The notes beneath the pieces are model-generated. The model was given only the letters and a program-made list of their open reading frames with translations. It had not been told where the DNA came from and searched no databases. The position numbers and the translations under genes were made by a program. Of a stretch of DNA of 64,000 bases, positions 35,881 through 45,534 are shown one piece after another (position 1 is the stretch's first letter; every line of letters starts with the position of its first letter). The stretch covers positions 310,001-374,000 of the forward strand of contig NZ_FOXY01000004.1 of assembly GCF_900115865.1 (NCBI RefSeq), given 5' to 3'. The DNA is from Donghicola eburneus. GTDB taxonomy: Bacteria > Pseudomonadota > Alphaproteobacteria > Rhodobacterales > Rhodobacteraceae.

Positions 35881-38874
35881 ATGGCCTATCAGACAAGACA
35901 ACGCGACCCTCTGTTGGATAGCAACACGCAGGAACTGATCGAACGCCGTGGCAAAGAGCTGTTCGGCCTGGCGCTGACCGTGCTGGGACTTGCTGGCGCG
36001 GCAATGAGCTTGACCTACACACCGTCCGACCCGTCTTTCCTGTCCGCAACTGACGCGCCTGTGCAGAATATGCTGGGGCGGACCGGTGCCTCGATCGCGG
36101 CACCCGTGTTCATGATCATCGGCTGGGGCGCGCTAGCGTTTGTCGCGCTGCTGATCGGCTGGGGTCTGCGTTTTGTGCTGCATCGCGGGTCTGATCGTGC
36201 AGTGTCCCGCCTGATGATGGCACCCGTGTGGGTCGTGATCTGCGCCATGTACGCGTCGTCCCTAACGCCGGGCGAGGCGTGGACGCAGGACAGCGGTCTG
36301 GGTGGCCATTTGGGCGATATGCTGATGGGGATGGCGCTGGCCATCCTGCCTTTGGCGACCGGCATTTCGCTGAAGCTGATTTCGCTGTTGCTGGGGCCTG
36401 TTGTGCTGGCTCTGGCTGCGCTGGTTCTGGGCTTTACCAAGGACGAATTGCGCCGCGCCGGACGCTTCCTGCTGCATGGCTTGATCCATGCCTATGACGG
36501 GCTGATGCGCCTGATGGGCCGTGGCGCTGGTGGTGCGCTCGCTGGGGCCCGCGCCATGAGTGCACGTCGGAACACCGAAGACGACTACGACATGATCGAA
36601 GAGGATTATGCACCGTCGCGCACCGCCCGCGTGATCCGTCAGGATGCCTACGAAGAAGATCCCGAATTCTTGGTCGAGGACGACGCCCCCGAAGAGCAAG
36701 GCGGCCTGCGCGGCCTGATGCCGAACCTCTTGCGCCGGAATAAAGCCCCCGCCGTGATGCCCGAACCGGAATTGGTCGAGAATGAAGGACCGGACCACGA
36801 GGTCGAAGCTCCTGCCGAGGACCGAATCCGCGCGCGCATCACAGACGTCGTTCGGACCCGCACGCGCCGTCCCGCTGCCGAAGAGGCCCCGCTGACCAAA
36901 GGGCGTGGCCGTCGTCCCGACGCTCTGATTCTAGACACCAGCCAGCCGAACCGCCGCCGCGGCGAGCCGCCTTTGACCGCAAGCCGCGAAGAGCCGCCCG
37001 TAATGGCCCCGAGCGTGGCAGAGGTTGCGGCCACTCAGGTCGATGTTGCGCCCGACATGCCCGCCGCAGAGGTTCCCCCTGCAATGGGGATGGAGAATTT
37101 GGCCGGTATCCAGATTTCTTTGCAGGATGGTTCCGAACGCATCGAACTGCCTCTGCCGCCCGAACCCGAGGTAGACGAGGTCCAAACCTACGCCGCTGAG
37201 CCTGAGCCCGAAGCTACGCAGCCTGAACCCGTGGCCTACCAGTCCTACGACAAGTCTGCCTCCGAGGCGCCAGCGCCCCGCCCGCAGACCGTGGTTCCGG
37301 CCAAGAGCTCTTATGAGCCGCGCAGTGCCGTGCCGATCTACCACTCGCCCGAGGACGAGTACGAGCTGCCGCCGCTGGAGCTGCTAACTCGGCCCGACAG
37401 CGTTGAGCGTTACACCCTGTCCAACGACGCGCTCGAAGAGAATGCGCGGATGCTGGAAAATGTGCTCGATGACTACGGTATCAAAGGTGAAATTGTTTCT
37501 GTTCGCCCTGGCCCTGTTGTCACCATGTATGAATTGGAGCCTGCGCCTGGCTTGAAAGCCAGCCGCGTGATTGGCCTCGCAGACGACATCGCCCGTTCGA
37601 TGTCCGCTCTGTCGGCGCGTGTGTCTACCGTGCCCGGCCGCAGCGTGATCGGTATCGAACTGCCAAACGAAAAGCGCGAAATGGTTGTCTTCCGCGAGAT
37701 CCTGTCGAGCCGTTCGTTCGACGATCACAAGCTGAAGCTGCCTCTGGCTTTGGGCAAGGATATCGGCGGTGATCCGGTTGTCGCGAACCTGGCCAAGATG
37801 CCTCACCTCTTGATCGCGGGTACGACAGGTTCGGGTAAGTCGGTAGCGATCAACACTATGATCCTGTCGCTGCTATATCGCCTGACGCCGGACGAATGCC
37901 GTCTGATCATGATCGACCCCAAGATGCTGGAACTGTCGGTCTATGACGGCATCCCGCACCTGCTGTCGCCCGTTGTGACCGACCCGAAAAAGGCCGTCGT
38001 GGCCCTGAAATGGGTCGTGGCCGAGATGGAAGAGCGCTACCGCAAGATGTCCAAGATGGGCGTGCGGAACATCGACGGCTACAACGGCCGCGTAAAGGAT
38101 GCCCTGTCCAAGGGCGAGATGTTCAGCCGCACCGTTCAGACCGGCTTTGACGATGAAACCGGCGATCCCGTGTTCGAGACCGAGGAATTTGCACCCGAGG
38201 CGATGCCCTATATCGTGGTTATCGTCGACGAAATGGCCGACCTGATGATGGTCGCGGGCAAAGAGATCGAAGCCTGTATCCAGCGTCTGGCGCAGATGGC
38301 CCGTGCGTCGGGTATCCACCTGATCATGGCGACCCAGCGTCCCTCGGTGGACGTGATCACCGGTACGATCAAGGCGAACTTCCCGACCCGTATTTCCTTC
38401 CAGGTGACGTCGAAAATCGACAGCCGCACCATTCTGGGGGAACAGGGCGCCGAGCAGCTGCTGGGGATGGGTGACATGCTTTATATGGCCGGTGGCGGCC
38501 GTATCCAGCGTTGCCACGGCCCCTTTGTCAGCGACGAGGAAGTCGAAGAGATCGTCAATCACCTAAAGGCCTATGGCCCGCCCGAATACGTCAGCGGCGT
38601 GCAGTCCGGCCCCGATGCCGAGAAAGAATCAGAACTCGATGCGGTTTTGGGTCTGAACACCGGCGGGAACACAGGTGGCGAGGATGCCCTGTACGACCAA
38701 GCGGTGCAGATCGTGATCAAGGATCGCAAATGCTCGACCAGTTACATCCAGCGGAAACTGGGCATCGGCTACAACAAAGCGGCGCGTCTGGTCGAACAGA
38801 TGGAAGAAAACCAGCTCGTCAGTCCCGCCAACCATGTGGGTAAGCGCGAAATTCTGGTGCCAGAGCAAGAATAG
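35881..38874 (+). CDS. ftsK: DNA translocase FtsK
   Basis: A 997-residue cell-division ATPase. Four or so membrane helices occupy residues 20-190, followed by a long acidic, Pro-rich linker (about 230-480), the motor domain with Walker A GTTGSGKS (Lys653) and Walker [12 protein letters not shown], and the C-terminal winged gamma domain ([24 protein letters not shown]). It pumps chromosomal DNA at the septum and activates XerCD at dif. Transcribed with the aminotransferase gene; a hairpin follows. Confidence 0.96.
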   Translation: MAYQTRQRDPLLDSNTQELIERRGKELFGLALTVLGLAGAAMSLTYTPSDPSFLSATDAPVQNMLGRTGASIAAPVFMIIGWGALAFVALLIGWGLRFVLHRGSDRAVSRLMMAPVWVVICAMYASSLTPGEAWTQDSGLGGHLGDMLMGMALAILPLATGISLKLISLLLGPVVLALAALVLGFTKDELRRAGRFLLHGLIHAYDGLMRLMGRGAGGALAGARAMSARRNTEDDYDMIEEDYAPSRTARVIRQDAYEEDPEFLVEDDAPEEQGGLRGLMPNLLRRNKAPAVMPEPELVENEGPDHEVEAPAEDRIRARITDVVRTRTRRPAAEEAPLTKGRGRRPDALILDTSQPNRRRGEPPLTASREEPPVMAPSVAEVAATQVDVAPDMPAAEVPPAMGMENLAGIQISLQDGSERIELPLPPEPEVDEVQTYAAEPEPEATQPEPVAYQSYDKSASEAPAPRPQTVVPAKSSYEPRSAVPIYHSPEDEYELPPLELLTRPDSVERYTLSNDALEENARMLENVLDDYGIKGEIVSVRPGPVVTMYELEPAPGLKASRVIGLADDIARSMSALSARVSTVPGRSVIGIELPNEKREMVVFREILSSRSFDDHKLKLPLALGKDIGGDPVVANLAKMPHLLIAGTTGSGKSVAINTMILSLLYRLTPDECRLIMIDPKMLELSVYDGIPHLLSPVVTDPKKAVVALKWVVAEMEERYRKMSKMGVRNIDGYNGRVKDALSKGEMFSRTVQTGFDDETGDPVFETEEFAPEAMPYIVVIVDEMADLMMVAGKEIEACIQRLAQMARASGIHLIMATQRPSVDVITGTIKANFPTRISFQVTSKIDSRTILGEQGAEQLLGMGDMLYMAGGGRIQRCHGPFVSDEEVEEIVNHLKAYGPPEYVSGVQSGPDAEKESELDAVLGLNTGGNTGGEDALYDQAVQIVIKDRKCSTSYIQRKLGIGYNKAARLVEQMEENQLVSPANHVGKREILVPEQE

Positions 38875-38914
38875 CGATTGTGACAGGCAACTTACTGCCT
38901 TGTGAAAACGTTGG

Positions 38915-38940
38915 GGGCTGTATGAAACACATACAGCCCT
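38915..38940 (+). terminator. Hairpin between ftsK and lolA
   Basis: GGGCTGTATG and CATACAGCCC, 10 bp, with a 5-nt loop, followed by TTATTTATT. It lies only 14 nt before the lolA ATG, so it either ends ftsK transcripts (with a lolA promoter elsewhere) or tunes lolA translation. Confidence 0.6.
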
Positions 38941-38953
38941 TATTTATTGCCTT

Positions 38954-39559
38954 ATGAAAAGACGTGCCTTTGTCATCGCGCCGCTGGTCGGCGCCCTCCT
39001 GAGTATCGCTGCGCCAGCATTCGCGGCCCCGATCTCTTTGAACCGTTTGTCGGCCTACCTGAATGACCTTCAGACCGTGCAGGGCGACTTCACCCAAGTG
39101 AATGCCGATGGCAGCATCGATACGGGAACGATTTATATCCGGCGTCCCGGTCGTGCGCGGTTCGAATACAATCCGCCGAACAATGCGCTTGTTATGGCTG
39201 GGGGGAGCCAAGTCGCTGTGTTTGACCCTGTGTCACCGGATAACGCGAACATTTATCCCCTGCGACGGACGCCGCTGAGCATCATTCTGGCCAAGAATGT
39301 GAATTTGGGTCAGGCACGGATGGTCACTGGGCACCGCCAAGTGGACAACACCACTGTTGTTACGGCCCAAGATCCCGAGCATCCCGAATATGGAAACATT
39401 CAGCTCGTGTTTACCGATAACCCTGTTGAGCTGCGCCAGTGGGTGATCACGGACGACAGCGGCAATCAGACGACGATGATCCTTGGGGATACGAAGACAG
39501 GCATGAGCCTGAGCAACGCGCTCTTTAATATCGAGCACGAACGCCTGCGCCGTCAATAA
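38954..39559 (+). CDS. lolA: Outer-membrane lipoprotein carrier protein LolA
   Basis: A 201-residue periplasmic chaperone with signal peptide ending PAFA. The mature N terminus LNRLSAYLNDLQTVQGDFTQV and the RPGRARFEYNPPN stretch are typical LolA. It carries lipoproteins from LolCDE to the outer membrane. It follows ftsK, an arrangement also known from E. coli. Confidence 0.93.
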   Translation: MKRRAFVIAPLVGALLSIAAPAFAAPISLNRLSAYLNDLQTVQGDFTQVNADGSIDTGTIYIRRPGRARFEYNPPNNALVMAGGSQVAVFDPVSPDNANIYPLRRTPLSIILAKNVNLGQARMVTGHRQVDNTTVVTAQDPEHPEYGNIQLVFTDNPVELRQWVITDDSGNQTTMILGDTKTGMSLSNALFNIEHERLRRQ

Positions 39560-39583
39560 AGCGCAGGCTGTGGCCACCGCTGC

Positions 39584-40168
39584 TTAGTAGCGGCGGCAGG
39601 CAATAAGTTGTGCTTGGTAAGTTTGGGCGCGCGATGCAACGCGGTTCGCAACGTTCACAAGCCAGCCTTTGCTGCGATAGGATCCGCGGCGGAAGCCTGC
39701 GTGTCCCTCGTGGTAGGCTAGATATTGGTTGCGGGCGTCGTACATCGGGATGCCGTTTTTCTGGACCGTCTTGGTCATGTACCAACCCATAAAATCGGTC
39801 GCGTCGTCGATGTCATCACGGCGCGCGCGGCGATTACGAGTTTCTTTTTGGTACTCTTCCCAAGTGCCATCCAGCGCTTGCGAGTAGCCGTAAGCCGAAC
39901 TGATGCGGCCCATCGGGATCACACCTAGCGCGTAACTGCGCGGCGTTTTGGCGTTGCCGATAAATTTGCTCTCTTGATGGATCATGGCCATCAGGACGGG
40001 AACGGGGGCGCCATACTTCCGCTCTGTACGCTGCATGGCCCGCAGATAATGGGGCCGTTCTTTGACGATCGCACAGGCGTTTTCCAAATCGCGCGGAGCG
40101 CGATAATCGGAGCTGCCGCACGAGGCCAACAGCAGAAGTAACATCAGGGCGCGGAAGGGTCTGCTCAT
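39584..40168 (-). CDS. Lysozyme-like (SLT) transglycosylase lipoprotein
   Basis: A 194-residue protein with a lipoprotein signal MSRPFRALMLLLLLASCGSS (Cys17). The domain has the catalytic Glu in MIHQESKF, GYSQALDGTWEEYQ and YLAYHEGHAGF, all typical of lytic transglycosylase family folds. It would cleave or bind glycan strands in the periplasm. AGAGAGG precedes the ATG at 40168. It is convergent with lolA. Confidence 0.88.
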   Translation of the reverse strand: MSRPFRALMLLLLLASCGSSDYRAPRDLENACAIVKERPHYLRAMQRTERKYGAPVPVLMAMIHQESKFIGNAKTPRSYALGVIPMGRISSAYGYSQALDGTWEEYQKETRNRRARRDDIDDATDFMGWYMTKTVQKNGIPMYDARNQYLAYHEGHAGFRRGSYRSKGWLVNVANRVASRAQTYQAQLIACRRY

Positions 40169-40370
40169 CTGCCTCTCTCGCTTTTCTTTGCGTTCACTAT
40201 AAGGAATATGCGGTCTCACAGCAAATCACACTATGTAAGAAATCGTGTTTGCCCCATTGAAAGATAGGCCAACATAGCCATCTAGTGCGGGCTGGTGAAA
40301 AATCCGGATAGAGTGCCGGAATCACCCTTGGCCCCTTGCGGGCTGTGAAAGAGACAGTTAGGCCGCAGGT

Positions 40371-40697
40371 ATGGAAACGTTTCTCGCCAAATATCATCTG
40401 GGACAGGTTGTCCGTCACCGCAAGCATCCTTTTCGCGGTGTTATCTTTGACGTGGACCCCGAATTCTCGAACACCGAAGAGTGGTACGAGGCGATCCCAG
40501 AGGACAGTCGCCCCGAGCGCGATCAGCCTTACTACCATCTCTTTGCCGAGAACGAGACCACCTATTACGTGGCCTATGTGTCCGAACAGAACCTCATGAT
40601 GGACACCTCGGGCGAGCCTGTGGACCATCCCGATATCGCAGAGATGTTCGGTCCGTATTCCGACGGCTTCTACCCGCTCGAAGTGCAACTGAATTAA
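40371..40697 (+). CDS. hspQ: Heat shock protein HspQ
   Basis: A 108-residue protein; KYHLGQVVRHRKHPFRGVIFD, QPYYHLFAEN and YVAYVSEQNL are the hallmarks of HspQ/YccV. HspQ is a substrate and specificity factor of Lon and binds hemimethylated DNA. The 200-bp upstream gap probably holds its promoter, but no clear heat-shock consensus could be assigned. Confidence 0.93.
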   Translation: METFLAKYHLGQVVRHRKHPFRGVIFDVDPEFSNTEEWYEAIPEDSRPERDQPYYHLFAENETTYYVAYVSEQNLMMDTSGEPVDHPDIAEMFGPYSDGFYPLEVQLN

Positions 40698-40723
40698 AAG
40701 CCCCGCCAGATGGGCGAGGCTTT
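40697..40723. terminator. Terminator between convergent hspQ and ggt genes
   Basis: AAAGCC and GGCTTT enclose CGCC and GGCG around a 5-nt loop, with one mismatch. It starts at the last base of the hspQ stop codon, and A and T runs on either side allow use in both directions. Confidence 0.7.
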
Positions 40724-40729
40724 GATCGG

Positions 40730-42307
40730 TTAGTAGCCAAGAGCGCATCCGTCTTTGCGCGGGTCCGAGCCGGCTTCTAGCAAACCATCCTCTCGCAAAA
40801 TGATCGCCTGTCCGCCGCCCAAGGGCGTCTCGGGCACAACGACATTATGGCCGCGCTGTGCTAGATCGGCTCTTACCTCTTCTGAATACCCGCGTTCGAT
40901 CTGCATGGTTTGCCCGTCCGCGAAACTGCGTGGTGCGTCTAATGCTTCTTGGACGTCCAAGCCAAAGTCATGAAGGTTCGTGATCAGGCGCGTATGTCCG
41001 TTCGGTTGATAGGCCCCGCCCATGACGCCAAAGGGCATCAGAACCTTGCCATTGCGGCGGAGCATTCCAGGAATAATGGTGTGCAGCGGGCGCTTACCTG
41101 GCGCAAGTTCGTTCGGGTGGCCTTCTTCCAGCGTGAAACCCGCACCACGGTTCTGGAGCAAAATTCCGAATTTATCGCTCGCGAGTCCCGAGCCGAAGCC
41201 GTGAAAAATCGAGTAGATCAAGGACACCGCCATCCGGTCTTTGTCCACGACAGTGATGTAGATCGTGTCTTTATGGATCGCTTCGGCGCTAGGGGCGGGC
41301 ATGGGCAGAGCTTGATCCATCTGGATCAGGGCCCCCAATTTATCCGCCGTCTCCATCGAAAGCATGTGGTCCAGTCGCGCGCAGTGGTCAGGGTCCGCGA
41401 TCACGCGGTTGCGGGTATCGTAGGCCAGTTTCGCGGCTTCGGCTTCGACGTGGGCGCGATCTGCGCTGAGCAGGCCCATCGACGGCAGATCGAACTTGGA
41501 CAGGATGTTCAGCATCAGCATTGCGGTCGCGCCATGGCCGTTTGGCGGATGCTCTAGTAGCTCGATTCCTTGGTACGCGCTGCTTATCGGCGTGGTGTAA
41601 TTTGCCTCGGCGTTGGCAAAATCATCCAGCGTGTGGCATCCACCGGCGGCACGCAGAGTGTTGACCATATCCTCGGCGACTTCGCCTGTGTAGAAGCCGT
41701 CGCGACCCTGTTGTGTGACCTTGCGCAGGACTTCTGCCTGACCGGGTGCGCGGAAGATTTGGCCAGCGCGCGGGGGCTCTCCGTTGATCAAATAGTGGCG
41801 CCGACCCGATTCGCTGAGGCGCGGCGCATCCTTGGCGAGGTCGAACGCAACGCGCGGCGCGATCGGAATCCCTTCGTCCGCATAGCGAATGGCGGGGGCC
41901 AGAACATCGCCAAGCGTCATGCGGCCCCAGTCTGCATTCAGCCGGCAAAAGGCGTCCATTGCGGTAGGAATTGTAACCGGATCTGCGCCTTCGGTGGGGA
42001 CCGTGCTAAGCCCCCTCTCGCGAAGGGCGGCGGCACTTGTACCTGCCGGGGCGCGGCCCGATCCGTTGAGCGCTAGCACATCTTCGGAGCCAGAGGGTTT
42101 AAAGAGGACAAAGCAGTCGCCGCCGATGCCGGTCATCTGCGGCTCGGCAATGCCGAGCAGAACCGCTGCCGAGAGCGCAGCGTCCATCGCATTACCGCCA
42201 GCTTGCAGCGTGCTGACGGCAGTTTGAGCCGCGATCGGATGCGATGTTGCGCACATCCCGTTCGTGGCGATCACCATGGACCGGCCGGGTTGATGAAAAT
42301 CGCGCAT
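40730..42307 (-). CDS. Gamma-glutamyltransferase family protein
   Basis: A 525-residue Ntn-hydrolase precursor. The nucleophile Thr that becomes the new N terminus after self-cleavage is in HKDTIYITVVDKD; downstream GGAYQPNGHTRL and upstream QMTGIGGDCFVL fit the family. The subfamily is the one often annotated as cephalosporin acylase or GGT in Rhodobacteraceae, and it shows no signal peptide, so the substrate (glutathione or other gamma-glutamyl amide) is open. GGAGG precedes the ATG at 42307. Confidence 0.9.
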   Translation of the reverse strand: MRDFHQPGRSMVIATNGMCATSHPIAAQTAVSTLQAGGNAMDAALSAAVLLGIAEPQMTGIGGDCFVLFKPSGSEDVLALNGSGRAPAGTSAAALRERGLSTVPTEGADPVTIPTAMDAFCRLNADWGRMTLGDVLAPAIRYADEGIPIAPRVAFDLAKDAPRLSESGRRHYLINGEPPRAGQIFRAPGQAEVLRKVTQQGRDGFYTGEVAEDMVNTLRAAGGCHTLDDFANAEANYTTPISSAYQGIELLEHPPNGHGATAMLMLNILSKFDLPSMGLLSADRAHVEAEAAKLAYDTRNRVIADPDHCARLDHMLSMETADKLGALIQMDQALPMPAPSAEAIHKDTIYITVVDKDRMAVSLIYSIFHGFGSGLASDKFGILLQNRGAGFTLEEGHPNELAPGKRPLHTIIPGMLRRNGKVLMPFGVMGGAYQPNGHTRLITNLHDFGLDVQEALDAPRSFADGQTMQIERGYSEEVRADLAQRGHNVVVPETPLGGGQAIILREDGLLEAGSDPRKDGCALGY

Positions 42308-42369
42308 GATACCTCCCTGATATTGGGGCAAGAGTACCTTGCGTGATCCAGAAGCCAAGCTGTCCGAGC

Positions 42370-42789
42370 CTAGATTTCCACCTGTTGGAAAACCATGGTC
42401 AGTTCGTTGGCACCTTGGACCCGTTCGTAGTGCAGACCGTCGCAACAGGCGTGGATCAGGCTCCAGCCCCAGCCGCCCTCGGGGAGGGTTTCCGGTGCGG
42501 GCATCGATCCAACGGGAACGGCGCCGTCTGGCATGGCGACACCGCGGTCGGACAACGCGATCGAGACGCCCTCGGGCAGCAATTCCAGGTCCAGCCGGAT
42601 ACGGCCGGTGGGATTGTCCGCGTAGGCATGCTCGACGATGTTGTTCATCGCTTCTGCCACGGCCAGTTCGACCCGCGGGTCAGGCGGTACGGCCCAATCC
42701 GCAAGCCGCCCCGTCAACTCTTCCAGCGTGTGGCGCACGGCGAGTGCTGTGGCCTCGCAACTGAACTGCGCGCTATGCCTAGATCCCAT
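42370..42789 (-). CDS. RsbW-like anti-sigma factor / serine kinase
   Basis: A 139-residue GHKL ATPase: N box AVAEAMNNIVEHAY, G1 box LSDRGVAMPD and G2 box GGWGWSLIHACCD. RsbW proteins bind a sigma factor and phosphorylate a STAS antagonist. The gene overlaps by 11 nt the preceding STAS gene, giving a complete antagonist/kinase pair. No sigma factor or PP2C phosphatase is nearby. Confidence 0.9.
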   Translation of the reverse strand: MGSRHSAQFSCEATALAVRHTLEELTGRLADWAVPPDPRVELAVAEAMNNIVEHAYADNPTGRIRLDLELLPEGVSIALSDRGVAMPDGAVPVGSMPAPETLPEGGWGWSLIHACCDGLHYERVQGANELTMVFQQVEI

Positions 42790-43129
42790 TGGGAGCCACC
42801 GCCGTATCCAGAGCCTCGTGAATGACAAAGACCTTATCCATACGGGTCAAGCGCAGAACGCGCGCGACGTCCGACTGTAGATCGGCCAGATCCAGTCGAA
42901 TGCCCGATGGCATCTGCTTCATCGATGCAACGATCGCCCCTAGCCCGCTCGAGTCGATAAATTTGACGTTTCGCAGGTCCAAAACGGCCCGATAGTCCAA
43001 GTCGTGGGTCAATTCGCGCATTTGATCCTTGAACTGGATGGCTGCTGCGGAATCGATCCGACCCGCCGCCACGTGAATCACGCGCAGACCGGGGTAATCA
43101 GTATGAGTCAGGTCCAATGTCCCCTCCAT
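42779..43129 (-). CDS. STAS-domain anti-sigma factor antagonist (RsbV-like)
   Basis: A 116-residue STAS protein. The switch Ser lies in KFIDSSGLGAIVASMK. Unphosphorylated antagonist frees the sigma factor from the RsbW-like partner. ATG 43129 has GAGGA 7 nt upstream and is preferred to a GTG 18 nt earlier. It is the first gene of the pair. Confidence 0.9.
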   Translation of the reverse strand: MEGTLDLTHTDYPGLRVIHVAAGRIDSAAAIQFKDQMRELTHDLDYRAVLDLRNVKFIDSSGLGAIVASMKQMPSGIRLDLADLQSDVARVLRLTRMDKVFVIHEALDTAVAPNGI

Positions 43130-43342
43130 GAGTGGTTCCTCGGTCACGCTACGGGCGGTTCGTTAATCAATTCAGAACCGGCGGCAGGGCTTTTCCAAAC
43201 GATTTGAGGCAAATGCACCACGAGCAAGGCGCCCGACGCGATGGCTGGCGATTCTTGCCAAATCGCGATATCGGGTCCGGATATTAGAGATCACAGTCAA
43301 ATCCGCGTGCCATCACACGGCGCGCGACGGATCGGAGGCCCA

Positions 43343-43798
43343 ATGCGCGCAGATTACGAGACTCTGACAAAGACTATCGCTGCCCTCACCAGCGGCGAAA
43401 CCGACGAGGTTGCGCTGATGGCGACTCTTGCCTGCGAGTTGCATCATGCAGATGACCGTTTTGACTGGACGGGGTTTTACCGCGTTACAGAGCCGGAACT
43501 GATGAAAATCGGGCCGTACCAAGGCGGCCACGGATGTCTGGTGATTCCATTCTCGCGCGGTGTATGCGGTGCGGCGGCACGGACTCAGCAAACCCAACTG
43601 GTCGCGGATGTCGAAGCATTCCCCGGACATATCGCGTGTTCGACCAGCACGCGGTCAGAGATTGTTCTGCCGGTCTTCAATAAGGCTGGCGACGTGATAG
43701 GCGTACTGGATATCGACAGCAATCAGCCAGATGCTTTTGATCAGCAGGACGCTGACCAACTGGCAGCGATCCTTGCCGCGACTTTCGGGCATCTGTGA
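43343..43798 (+). CDS. msrC: Free methionine-(R)-sulfoxide reductase (GAF domain)
   Basis: A 151-residue GAF-fold enzyme. Cys65, Cys75 and Cys99 have the same spacing (10 and 24) as the three catalytic Cys of E. coli fRMsr, within HGCLVIPFSRGVCG and GHIACSTSTRSEI. It reduces free Met-R-sulfoxide with thioredoxin, protecting against oxidation. CGGAGG precedes the ATG. Its stop overlaps the next start by one base. Confidence 0.92.
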   Translation: MRADYETLTKTIAALTSGETDEVALMATLACELHHADDRFDWTGFYRVTEPELMKIGPYQGGHGCLVIPFSRGVCGAAARTQQTQLVADVEAFPGHIACSTSTRSEIVLPVFNKAGDVIGVLDIDSNQPDAFDQQDADQLAAILAATFGHL

Positions 43799-44445
43799 TG
43801 AGTGACGCCTACAATCCGCCTTCTGAACCGCTCGAGATTCTGCACGAAGACGCGCATATCATCCTGGTAAACAAACCAAGCGGCCTGCTGTCCGTGCCCG
43901 GAAAGGGTGAGCATCTGGCAGACTGTCTGATCAGCCGCTTGCAGGCGGTCTTTCCGACGGCGCTACTGGTGCATCGGTTGGATCGAGATACCTCGGGTGT
44001 GATGGTCTTTGCTCAGACGCCCGCAGCGCAACGGCACTTGGGTCTGCAATTCGAGAAGCGGATGACCAAGAAAACCTACGTTGCCCGCGTTTATGGCGAT
44101 GTCGAGGGCGATGAAGGCACTGTCGACCTGCCGCTGATTGTGGATTGGCCGAACCGCCCCAAGCAGATGGTGGACCACGAGAACGGCAAACCAGCGGTCA
44201 CGGAATGGAAGGTAACGAAGCGCGGCGACAACGAAACCCGTATGCGGTTGATGCCAAAAACTGGCCGAAGTCACCAGTTGCGCGTGCATATGCTGGCGCT
44301 CGGGCATCCGATCTTGGGGGATCCCTTCTATGCTGACGGGGAGGCGCTGGCATTTCCGCGTCTGATGCTCCACTCCGAGGAGCTCAAGCTGAAGCACCCC
44401 GAAGACGGACGCGGGCTGAAATTCCGCGCCAAAGCACCATTCTAG
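43798..44445 (+). CDS. RluA family pseudouridine synthase
   Basis: A 215-residue synthase lacking an S4 domain. The catalytic Asp62 is in HRLDRDTSG and the LMPKTGRSHQLRVHM motif is present. The RNA target (tRNA or 23S position) cannot be assigned; the short form resembles RluA more than RluC/RluD. The ATG overlaps the fRMsr stop (TGATG), so the two are co-translated. It ends 3 nt from the convergent kinase-like gene. Confidence 0.92.
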   Translation: MSDAYNPPSEPLEILHEDAHIILVNKPSGLLSVPGKGEHLADCLISRLQAVFPTALLVHRLDRDTSGVMVFAQTPAAQRHLGLQFEKRMTKKTYVARVYGDVEGDEGTVDLPLIVDWPNRPKQMVDHENGKPAVTEWKVTKRGDNETRMRLMPKTGRSHQLRVHMLALGHPILGDPFYADGEALAFPRLMLHSEELKLKHPEDGRGLKFRAKAPF

Positions 44446-44448
44446 GCG

Positions 44449-45492
44449 TTACGATCCGCGCAGTTGTCGGTCCGTCAGATTTAGGCGTTCATTGACGATT
44501 GGGCGCAGCGTTTCGGCCAAGGCTGAGTCCTGCTCCATCACCATCTGAAGCTCTTCGGCGCGGTTCATGGCGACCAGTTGCAGGATGTCGCTGCGGATAG
44601 ATCCATCCATGCCTCGCGGCAGTCGCATGACGGCCTGCAGATGCTCAACCCGCTTCTCAGGGATGAAGCTGCGGACAATGGACTGATCCAGATCGGTTTC
44701 AACAAAGCCATAAAGACCGACGCCGCGTGCGGGCAGAGCAAAGGTCGCGAAGGCGACGTCTTGTACGCGCGGATGGGACATCAGCTCTTCGCGCAGGGCG
44801 GGGCCCTCTTTGGCGACACGGTTTTCGGTGCCCTCGCCATCGGACCAGTTCATCAGTTTGCGGGTCACGAAGTTATAGAGCGGCTTGGCTGTCGCCATCC
44901 AGATGCGTGACGGCAGCGCGCGGCGCTCTAGCATCTTCTTCTCGGCAGGGGTCAGAAGGGATTTCGCGTATTTCCGTTTCTGCTTCAGCAGGTGGCGTAG
45001 ATCCTCGTAGGCCATAATTCGGTGCAATCGCCCACGGTTGTTATGAACAGCAGCTAGCTGGAAATCGATGACACTGGCGCGGCCATCGGGGGTCATCAAC
45101 CAGTTCTGCGGCTTTGCAAGATCGTTATGGCTCACACCCCGCTTGCGCATCTCGCGCAGCAGACGCTTGGCATCCTTGTACCATGCGGCGTCTTTGGGTT
45201 TGGCGAGCTGAAGGGGGGTGCCGTGGCTCCATGTCCGCAGAATGCCCTCGCGGTCCACACGGATCAGTTGGGGGGTGCCCTCAATGCCAGCGACCGCTTT
45301 CAGCCCACGGATTTCCTTGCGGGCCAGCGCCCATCCGATCCAGCGGGACCAAAGCGGCAAAGAGCCAAGGCGGCGCATGACTAGCTTTTCATTGGGATCG
45401 TCCGCGGCATAGCCAGAGACAGTTTCCGAGAAGGGGTCACGCTTGTGTACAGTTTCCTGCACAAACTGGGTATCGGCGGGCAAAGTTTTCAT
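44449..45492 (-). CDS. Protein kinase-like protein with AMP-binding-enzyme C-terminal-like region
   Basis: A 347-residue protein. Residues about 55-190 look like a RIO/lipopolysaccharide-kinase-type fold: HND (122-124) and Asn130 form a catalytic loop GVSHNDLAKPQN, and VIDFQLA (Asp143) stands for the metal-binding DFG. Residues about 230-325 (HPRVQDVAFATF, then LPRGMDGSIRSDIL) resemble the C-terminal subdomain of acyl-CoA synthetases, with Ser where the catalytic Lys of GKI would be. Substrate unknown. ATG 45492 is used; an ATG 39 nt upstream is possible. It follows the aldehyde dehydrogenase gene. Confidence 0.75.
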   Translation of the reverse strand: MKTLPADTQFVQETVHKRDPFSETVSGYAADDPNEKLVMRRLGSLPLWSRWIGWALARKEIRGLKAVAGIEGTPQLIRVDREGILRTWSHGTPLQLAKPKDAAWYKDAKRLLREMRKRGVSHNDLAKPQNWLMTPDGRASVIDFQLAAVHNNRGRLHRIMAYEDLRHLLKQKRKYAKSLLTPAEKKMLERRALPSRIWMATAKPLYNFVTRKLMNWSDGEGTENRVAKEGPALREELMSHPRVQDVAFATFALPARGVGLYGFVETDLDQSIVRSFIPEKRVEHLQAVMRLPRGMDGSIRSDILQLVAMNRAEELQMVMEQDSALAETLRPIVNERLNLTDRQLRGS

Positions 45493-45534
45493 GCCCGCCT
45501 GAGTATTCTGCCTGCGCGGATCGCGCAACATCCG

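Noticed and set aside
40169-40370. Heat-shock sigma promoter before hspQ
   Set aside because: CCCCAT and TTGAAA are both present but in the wrong order and strand for an RpoH promoter.
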